A DNA stretch of 5,347 nucleotides from JBAZOY01 sp041648505 (GTDB lineage Bacteria; Desulfobacterota; Syntrophia; Syntrophales; CG2-30-49-12), in contig JBAZOY010000118.1 in assembly GCA_041648505.1 (NCBI GenBank), forward strand, positions 1 to 5,347. Direction: 5' to 3'. The notes under the pieces were generated by a model. The model made no database searches, had not been told where the DNA came from, and worked only from the letters and a program-made list of their open reading frames with translations. Shown piece after piece: positions 1-4,512 of this stretch (position 1 is its first letter; each line of letters begins with the position of its first letter). The translations under genes and the position numbers were made by a program.

Positions 1-40
1 AATTTAATCGTTCGGCAAAAGGCGCATCAATTTGTTTCAT
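1..40 (-). CDS. Possible start of a downstream gene (partial, runs off the window)
   Basis: After the biotin-carboxylase-like gene, an ATG at 40-38 opens a frame that stays open to the window edge and reads MKQIDAPFAERLN. An in-frame TAA lies five codons upstream, so this ATG is the only ATG start for that frame. There is no good Shine-Dalgarno sequence next to it; the nearest purine-rich GGAG is roughly 30 bases upstream. Thirteen open codons are easily produced by chance. Position after a carboxylase subunit would suit a partner subunit, but the residues are not enough to assign a family. Confidence 0.25.
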   Translation of the reverse strand, partial: MKQIDAPFAERLN

Positions 41-136
41 ACATGAATCGTCTTAGCTATAATTATTCACTGCTCCTATAACGGCTCCTGATTTCTGAAT
101 CCTTATTGGCTGTCATCTTCTATATTTTCCTTACGA

Positions 137-1591
137 CTAATAGGCGTAAGGATTAATTTTTTTAACGTGGATTTCCGCAATAAGTCTGGCAAGTTTGGCA
201 ATCTCCCGTTCCATCTCCGGATAGTTAAAAATCTCCGGGTGCGTTTCTACATAACTCGTATCAAATTTTTCGGCCTTGAAATCCTGCTCATCACAGACGG
301 CAAGATACAAGGGGATAGTGGTCTTGGGGCCGGCAATCAAGAAACCTTTCAAAGCCCGTTTCAGCCTCTGTATCGTCTGCTCCCAGTTGTATCCTCGGAC
401 GGTCAGCTTTACCATCAATGAATCGTATTCCTTAGGGATTCTGTATCCCTGGTATACATCGCCATCAAGCCTGATCCCCAGGCCACCCGATGGTTGGTAG
501 ACCTCCACAATTTTCCCTCCTTCAGGCATAAAATTGTTCTGGGGGTCTTCGGCATTGATCCTAACCTGAATCGCCTTGCCTATCATGTTTATCCGTTCCT
601 GCGGTATCTCTAGAGTGTGACCTTCAGCAATCCGTATCTGTTCCCTGACAATATTTATCAGGGTCAGTGCCTCCGTGATCGCATGCTCTGATTGTAATGT
701 TGTTTTCACATCCATGAACAAGAACTCGTTTGTTCGGGGATCAACGAGAAATTGAACCGTCCCCGCACTTACATAATTGATCTCTCTGGCGACTTTGATG
801 GCATTTTCGTACATTAGTTTCATAACGTCAGGAGGGAGTTCGGCCGGAGCGATCTCAAGTAGTTTTTGATATTTCCATTGAAAGGAACAGTCTCGGGAGC
901 CTAAATGAATGATATTCCCATGATGATCGGCAAGGATCTGTATTTCCACATGTCGTGGCGCCTCGAGATATTTTTCCAGATAAATGTTGTCATCATTAAA
1001 CAATGAGATGGCTTCCGATCTTGCCACAGGTAACTGACTCAGAAGTTCTTTCTCATCGAGAACTTTTTTGATACCTTTACCGCTACTGCCTGCAGATGAT
1101 TTTAACATCAAAGGATAGCCGTGTTTTCTGCCGAAAGCAACCGCTTCCTCTATCTCCGCTTCTCCGTGATTCAGGTTGCCTGTGCCGGGTATAAGAGGGA
1201 TATTGGCCTTCTCCATAATCTTCCTTGCAGTTACCTTATTTCTCAGATTCTGCATCGTATTGCTGGTAGGACCGATAAAAATGATTCCGGCCTCCTCACA
1301 TGCCCTGGATAGATTATGGTTTTCAGATGAAAATCCGGAACCGGGATGAATGGCATCGGCATTGCTTTTCTGTGCCGCCCAGATTATTTTGTCAATATCT
1401 GCATAGTCTTTTCTCGGACCGTTGCCGATCATAATCGCATCGTCGGCGGACCTGAGCAAGTAAGCTTCGCTGTCCGGTTTTTCATATATTGCCACGGCGC
1501 TAAGACCCAATTCTTTAACTGTTCTTATGATATGCAGTGCAATTTCACCCCTGTCAGCGATCAAAACTTTTTTAATTTTTCCTTTAAACAT
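137..1591 (-). CDS. accC: Biotin carboxylase-family protein with altered active site
   Basis: 484 residues, slightly longer than E. coli AccC (449). The family carboxylates biotin with ATP and bicarbonate as part of acetyl-CoA, propionyl-CoA or pyruvate carboxylases in the cytoplasm. Seen: N-terminal domain IADRGEIALHIIR (11-23; usual IANRGEIA) and HPGSGFSSEN (82-91; usual HPGYGFLSEN); ATP-grasp domain with K119, K164, glycine-rich loop AGSSGKG (167-173), EKYLEAPRHVEIQ (206-218, H214), RDCSFQWKYQK (233-243) and C-terminal RINAEDP (344-350), with R374 kept. Aligned to E. coli AccC, E276, E288, N290, R292, V295 and H236 become Q280, D294, K296, T298, S301 and Y241, while K238, Q294 and E296 are retained. 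These are metal- and bicarbonate-site positions, so catalysis is doubtful. No biotinyl domain is attached. The ATG start has AGGGAG five bases upstream, a strong promoter and a dyad. The stop is TAG, followed two codons later by TAA. The family is certain; the reaction is not, and the symbol is family-level only. Confidence 0.9.
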   Translation of the reverse strand: MFKGKIKKVLIADRGEIALHIIRTVKELGLSAVAIYEKPDSEAYLLRSADDAIMIGNGPRKDYADIDKIIWAAQKSNADAIHPGSGFSSENHNLSRACEEAGIIFIGPTSNTMQNLRNKVTARKIMEKANIPLIPGTGNLNHGEAEIEEAVAFGRKHGYPLMLKSSAGSSGKGIKKVLDEKELLSQLPVARSEAISLFNDDNIYLEKYLEAPRHVEIQILADHHGNIIHLGSRDCSFQWKYQKLLEIAPAELPPDVMKLMYENAIKVAREINYVSAGTVQFLVDPRTNEFLFMDVKTTLQSEHAITEALTLINIVREQIRIAEGHTLEIPQERINMIGKAIQVRINAEDPQNNFMPEGGKIVEVYQPSGGLGIRLDGDVYQGYRIPKEYDSLMVKLTVRGYNWEQTIQRLKRALKGFLIAGPKTTIPLYLAVCDEQDFKAEKFDTSYVETHPEIFNYPEMEREIAKLARLIAEIHVKKINPYAY

Positions 1592-1601
1592 TGTTTCTCC
1601 C

Positions 1602-1623
1602 TTCTCAAATATCTATTTGAGAA
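1602..1623. promoter_or_regulatory. Perfect 10+2+10 dyad in the leader of the carboxylase-like gene
   Basis: Left arm TTCTCAAATA (1602-1611), centre TC, right arm TATTTGAGAA (1614-1623), with no mismatch. It sits between the predicted transcription start (about 1636) and the start codon (1591), and its proximal edge touches the Shine-Dalgarno sequence AGGGAG (1597-1602). As DNA it looks like an operator for a homodimeric repressor. As RNA it could form a 9-bp hairpin with a 4-base loop next to the ribosome binding site. No T-tract follows on the minus strand, so it is not a terminator. No known regulator motif is recognised. Confidence 0.6.
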
Positions 1624-1642
1624 TTTTTATAAGTTCAGCGGG

Positions 1643-1672
1643 ATTATTACCTTTATCAATGGTTTGTGTCAA
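1643..1672 (-). promoter_or_regulatory. Sigma70-type promoter for the carboxylase-like gene
   Basis: Read on the minus strand: a perfect -35 TTGACA (1672-1667), a 17-base spacer, and -10 TAATAA (1649-1644; TAATAAT with the next base). The predicted transcription start is near 1636, giving a leader of about 45 bases that contains the 22-bp dyad and the Shine-Dalgarno sequence. The spacing and -35 match consensus exactly and the -10 is 5 of 6 with the better register ambiguous by one base. It shows that the carboxylase-like gene can be expressed independently of the upstream mutase gene. Confidence 0.65.
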
Positions 1673-1785
1673 TCACTTTTCCAAAGAGCACTTCAACTTG
1701 TTTTACCTGAATATCATTTTGGAGATTTTCTAAAAATTAAACGATAGAAAAAATTGGATTCAGGGGGTGTGAATTGAAGAACTAC

Positions 1786-1925
1786 AGCGGGCACTATTAT
1801 ACTACTGCCGCGCATTCCGCCGGCAAAGGCTGTTTCTGACGCGTGAGCGCGAATTACGCCTTTGCAGCGAAGTGAGCCGCCTTATGTACTCAAAGAGATT
1901 TTTGAGCGTCAATTGAAAAAGCGGC
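1786..1925. other. Inverted-repeat-rich intergenic block, possible structured RNA or dispersed repeat
   Basis: This is the GC-richer part of the 352-bp gap (1592-1943) between the mutase and carboxylase-like genes. Several inverted repeats are stacked: GGCA 1790-1793 with TGCC 1806-1809; GCAAAGGC 1823-1830 with GCCTTTGC 1858-1865, enclosing CGCG-TGAG-CGCG (1840-1851); and GCCGC 1876-1880 with GCGGC 1921-1925, enclosing CTCAAA-N6-TTTGAG (1889-1906). No convincing reading frame crosses it and no clean terminator (GC stem plus T-run) is visible for the mutase transcript. It could be the folded 3' end of the mutase mRNA, a small RNA, or one copy of a short interspersed palindromic repeat. The rest of the gap (about 1673-1785) is AT-rich and shows nothing else I can name. 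Confidence 0.4.
1889..1906. promoter_or_regulatory. Second CTCAAA-N6-TTTGAG dyad
   Basis: CTCAAA (1889-1894), spacer GAGATT, TTTGAG (1901-1906). The half-sites and the 6-base spacer are identical to the core of the dyad in the carboxylase-like leader (CTCAAA 1604-1609, TTTGAG 1616-1621), while the spacer bases and flanks differ. The centres are 285 bp apart. Identical arms with different spacers suit a protein-binding site better than copied DNA. It lies just past the mutase stop codon, so it could also simply be a weak hairpin in that transcript. Confidence 0.4.
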
Positions 1926-1943
1926 GTGGGAAGATTTTCATCC

Positions 1944-3314
1944 TCATCCGTGAACATTGTTTAAAGAACGTTCCATAATATTGTTCAGTACATCTTCAAA
2001 CATTTTTTTTATCTCATGAAGACGTTCCTCCGTGCTTGACTCAAAACGGAGGACAAGAACAGGCTGAGTATTTGATGGCCTTAACAAGCCCCAGCCATCA
2101 TCAAAAGGGATACGCACGCCGTCAATATCAATTATTCTATAGTCTTTTTTGAAGTAGGCTTTGACCTCTTCAACTACTTGAAATTTAATTTGATCGGGGC
2201 AGTCCACCCTGATTTCAGGAGTTGAAAAGGTCCGAGGAACATCGGAGAGGATTTCGCTGATTTTTTGACCGGTCATTGAAAGGATTTCGAGCAACCTTAC
2301 AGAGGCATAGATGGCGTCATCGTAACCGAAATACCTGTCAGCAAAGAACAAATGACCGCTCATCTCCCCGCCCAAGAGGGCCTTTTCCTCTTTCATTTTA
2401 CTTTTAATAAGAGAATGGCCTGCTTTCCACATAATAGGCCTTCCACCGTGCTTTTCGATGTCATCGTAGAGTTTTTGGGAACATTTAACCTCTCCGATGA
2501 TCGCGGCACCGGGATTTTTCTGTAAAATAAACCTTGAAAAGAGAAGAAGGAGCTCGTCTCCCCAGAGAATGTCACCTTTATCTGTAACAACACCGATGCG
2601 ATCGGCGTCACCGTCGTAGGCAATGCCGATATCAGCATTTTTCTCCTTCACTTGGGCTATTAATTCCGCAAGGTTTTCGGGAATCGTGGGGTCAGGGAAA
2701 TGATGGGGAAAATGTCCATCCGGATCACAGTAGAGGCATGTAACCTTACAACCGAAGCGCTGAAATAGGGGAAGGGAAAATAATCCCCCGACACCGTTTC
2801 CCGCATCTATAACAATATTCAGACATTTTCTGATCTCTATCTGGTTAAATATATAATCCTGGTATGGTTTTGAAACATCATTCCGACGGCTGTTTCCCTT
2901 TCCCGATGCATACTGGCCTTCCTCCATGATCTTTCTTAGGTCCTGGATATCCTCTCCGAAAATCGTATCATTACCGATACATATTTTAAAGCCGTTGAAT
3001 TCGGGAGGATTATGACTACCCGTAACCATAACACCACCCTGGGTGTTGAGATGCCTGATGGAGAAGTAGAGCATGGGGGTAATACATAAGCCGATATCTA
3101 TAACATCTACTCCCGTGGAGTTGATCCCTTTCCTGATAGCATCAAGATATGTCTCCGAACTTAAACGGCAATCCCTGCCGAGGGTCATGGTCTTTACCCC
3201 GTAACGGATCGCATAGGTTCCTATAGATCTTCCAAGATCGTAAACAAACTCAGGGGTTAAATCCCTGTCAACGGTGCCTCTAACATCATATTCTCTGAAT
3301 ACCGCTGTATTCAT
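1944..3314 (-). CDS. algC: Phosphomannomutase/phosphoglucomutase (alpha-D-phosphohexomutase)
   Basis: 456 residues, normal for the ManB/AlgC family. It interconverts mannose-6-P and mannose-1-P (and usually glucose-6-P and glucose-1-P) through a phosphoserine enzyme and a bisphosphate intermediate, supplying GDP-mannose or UDP-glucose routes for surface polysaccharides; cytoplasmic. Seen: N-terminal FREYDVRG (6-13), active-site TGSHNPPEFNGFK (98-110) with the phosphorylated Ser100, metal loop DGDADR (234-239), sugar-recognition GEMSGH (316-321) and phosphate-binding RPSNTQP (412-418), all in the usual four-domain order and all intact. The GEMSGH motif and the overall length favour the dual PMM/PGM group over GlmM or classical Pgm, but specificity is inferred. 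The ATG start has AGGAG seven bases upstream. It is 121 bp downstream of the Nudix gene, and its own promoter is not clear. The stop is TGA. Confidence 0.93.
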   Translation of the reverse strand: MNTAVFREYDVRGTVDRDLTPEFVYDLGRSIGTYAIRYGVKTMTLGRDCRLSSETYLDAIRKGINSTGVDVIDIGLCITPMLYFSIRHLNTQGGVMVTGSHNPPEFNGFKICIGNDTIFGEDIQDLRKIMEEGQYASGKGNSRRNDVSKPYQDYIFNQIEIRKCLNIVIDAGNGVGGLFSLPLFQRFGCKVTCLYCDPDGHFPHHFPDPTIPENLAELIAQVKEKNADIGIAYDGDADRIGVVTDKGDILWGDELLLLFSRFILQKNPGAAIIGEVKCSQKLYDDIEKHGGRPIMWKAGHSLIKSKMKEEKALLGGEMSGHLFFADRYFGYDDAIYASVRLLEILSMTGQKISEILSDVPRTFSTPEIRVDCPDQIKFQVVEEVKAYFKKDYRIIDIDGVRIPFDDGWGLLRPSNTQPVLVLRFESSTEERLHEIKKMFEDVLNNIMERSLNNVHG

Positions 3315-3354
3315 GGTTACACTCCTTTTACATCCATAGTTATTTGTTGACCGT

Positions 3355-3384
3355 ATCTTATTTGCCTGTGTTAAGCCTGTTCAA
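3355..3384 (-). promoter_or_regulatory. Weak candidate promoter upstream of the mutase gene
   Basis: On the minus strand TTGAAC (3384-3379), an 18-base spacer and TAAGAT (3360-3355), each 4 of 6 to sigma70 consensus, would start transcription near 3348, about 35 bases before the ATG. The same stretch carries GCCTGT twice, 11 bp apart (plus strand 3364-3369 and 3375-3380), and a CCTGTG/CACAGG inverted pair (3365-3370, 3395-3400), which might be an activator or repressor site. The match is poor enough that the gene may instead be read from upstream. Confidence 0.3.
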
Positions 3385-3435
3385 TTAATAAAAGCACAGG
3401 AGTCAGTGACTTAGCAAATTATTTAACTTACGATA

Positions 3436-4335
3436 TTAACCACACCGCATCACTATTTTGGACGAAGGTGCGTGGTTTTTGATCATCTCCATATAACGGG
3501 GAGGACGCACCATTTTTACAACCTTTTTCCCGTGCATGTCCGGAAGTTTGTAATCAAGAACGATCTGTAAAAAGGTGATGATAATATTAAAGGTTGCTCC
3601 CCAGAGTATATCTTCCCCACCTTCATCATCTCTGTGAATAAAGCATGGATAGCACGGCCCTTGCCGGTCCGGTTTTTCATGATTAGAGTTTCCATTAGGG
3701 TCAAAAAGTCCGTAGTTTTCTTCCTGGAAAAAAAACTTCAATGGGATCTCTACATTCTTTTCAATTTCTGAACTGAACCGAATTGACTAGGGATTTTTTA
3801 CAAATCCTACCAGAGGGAAAATTGTCCGTTTAAAAATGGTTAGAGAATAGGCAGGCAGAGGGCCTAAGAAATGGACATTCCAGGGGCTAAGCCTTATCTC
3901 TTCCCATGATTCTCTTGAGGCATTGGCCAGGAAAAGGGTCATTATCCTGAAGGTTTCAGCGTCCTGCTCCCGGGCATACTTTTTTAACACATTACCTTTT
4001 ATAATCGGTAACAATCTTCCTATGACAAAGAGTCTTAGAAGAGGATCCAGAAAACGGTGCAGCAAACCACCGGGACAGCTAAGATCTCCAGGTTGCGAAA
4101 CTGTCCCTGAACGTTTAATGAGTTGAAAGATGAATTCCCCTCCAACCCTACCCTCTGAGAGTTCTTCCCTGAAACGCAAAGGAAGTAAGACACCTGCAGC
4201 CTGGTTGGTTTTACCAGTTGTTCTAATAAACTGCATTTTTTCGGAAAAATCAAGGGGAAGGCGACCGAGCTTTTCTATGACAAGCTCAATAAATTCATTT
4301 TTTTGTGATAGTAAAGCAAGATTCGTGATGGTCAT
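3436..4335 (-). pseudogene. Nudix hydrolase (CoA pyrophosphatase type) interrupted by an in-frame TAG
   Basis: The frame reads 182 codons from ATG 4335, hits TAG at 3787-3789, then continues in the same frame for 116 codons to TAA at 3436; 299 codons in all. Nudix enzymes of this type cleave nucleoside diphosphate-linked compounds such as CoA. Seen: KRS then GDLSCPGG (74-76, 83-90), like the KR..GxxSFPGG signature of CoA pyrophosphatases; RESWEEIRL (141-149), matching REUxEExGU except Gly to Arg; then FLGPLP (156-161). After the TAG come FFFQEENYG, PCFIHRDD and ILWGATF, which look like the normal C-terminal half. About 50 residues separate GG from RE instead of 13, so the Nudix box carries an insertion. 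A GTG at 4380 is in frame but lies inside the tRNA terminator, so I chose ATG 4335; no Shine-Dalgarno sequence precedes it. It could be a recent nonsense mutation, a sequencing error or readthrough. Two neighbours end in TAG, so wholesale TAG reassignment is unlikely. Confidence 0.75.
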
Positions 4336-4347
4336 TTCAAGATACAC

Positions 4348-4376
4348 AAAAAAGCCTGGCCGCCAGCCAGGCTTTT
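4348..4376 (-). terminator. Rho-independent terminator of the tRNA-Met gene
   Basis: On the minus strand a perfect stem GCCTGGC/GCCAGGC (4372-4366 and 4360-4354) with a 5-base loop, extendable by A-T pairs to 11 bp, is followed by six T residues (4353-4348). It starts 10 bases after the encoded CCA of the tRNA. It also lies directly upstream of the Nudix start codon at 4335, so Nudix expression from upstream would need readthrough of it. Confidence 0.9.
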
Positions 4377-4385
4377 GCACTTTAA

Positions 4386-4462
4386 TGGTGGCGGTGCAGG
4401 GAGTTGAACCCCGGACACTACGGATATGAGCCGTATGCTCTAACCAGCTGAGCTACACCGCC
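4386..4462 (-). tRNA. tRNA-Met (anticodon CAT), CCA encoded
   Basis: The minus strand folds as a complete cloverleaf: acceptor GGCGGTG (4462-4456) with CACCGCC (4396-4390), D stem GCTC/GAGC, anticodon stem TACGG/CCGTA around loop CTCATAT with anticodon CAT at 4428-4426, and T stem CGGGG/CCCTG with loop TTCAACT. The discriminator is A (4389) and CCA is genomically encoded (4388-4386). The G1-C72 pair and the absence of three G-C pairs in the anticodon stem exclude initiator tRNA. A CAT anticodon is also used by lysidine-modified tRNA-Ile2, which sequence alone does not fully exclude; elongator methionine is favoured. It has its own promoter upstream and a terminator downstream. Confidence 0.96.
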
Positions 4463-4469
4463 TCAATAA

Positions 4470-4486
4470 TAGACAAGCGTTGTCTA
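4470..4486. promoter_or_regulatory. 17-bp palindrome over the tRNA promoter -10
   Basis: TAGACAA (4470-4476), centre GCG, TTGTCTA (4480-4486): seven perfect pairs around a 3-base centre. Its upstream half contains the predicted -10 hexamer of the tRNA-Met promoter and its downstream half covers the predicted start and leader. A bound protein would block this promoter. Alternatively part of it would be a hairpin in a transcript reading through from the VCBS gene, 5' of the mature tRNA. No regulator is recognised. Confidence 0.45.
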
Positions 4487-4509
4487 CAAGAATTTTTTTC
4501 AATTGTCAA
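4481..4509 (-). promoter_or_regulatory. Promoter of the tRNA-Met gene
   Basis: On the minus strand a perfect -35 TTGACA (4509-4504), a 17-base spacer containing an A7 tract, and -10 TAGACA (4486-4481; 3 of 6 to consensus). The predicted start is near 4474, about 12 bases before the mature tRNA. The -35 begins three bases after the TAG stop of the VCBS gene, so the promoter is packed into the 50-bp gap and there is no space for a terminator in front of it. Confidence 0.6.
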
Positions 4510-4512
4510 CCG

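Noticed and set aside
63..116. 17-codon minus-strand frame from ATG 116, 20 bases after the carboxylase-like stop
   Set aside because: It is positioned like an operon gene, with AAGGA upstream, but stops after 17 codons with no recognisable sequence and no frame continuation, so a real gene is not supported.
137..1747. Several plus-strand frames of 60-133 codons across the carboxylase-like gene
   Set aside because: They are antisense shadows of a clearly conserved minus-strand gene, with no recognisable protein motifs.
1796..1801. TATAAT hexamer on the minus strand in the intergenic block
   Set aside because: No acceptable -35 lies 16-18 bases upstream (best TTGCCG at 19), and a much better promoter exists at 1643-1672.
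1862..1978. Plus-strand open stretch starting TTG, with a lysine- and arginine-rich peptide of about 38 residues
   Set aside because: It overlaps the mutase C-terminus in antisense and lies in the palindromic block, has no ribosome binding site and matches no family I know; most likely chance.
3436..4335. Two separate genes on either side of 3787
   Set aside because: Both parts are in one frame and together make a full-length Nudix protein; the downstream part has only a TTG as a possible start, without a ribosome binding site.
4386..4462. Initiator tRNA-fMet
   Set aside because: The acceptor starts with a paired G1-C72 and the anticodon stem lacks the three consecutive G-C pairs of initiators.
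4503..4511. TTGTCAACC resembling one half of a BirA (biotin repressor) operator
   Set aside because: The matching inverted half-site at the expected spacing is absent; the bases are explained by the tRNA promoter -35.
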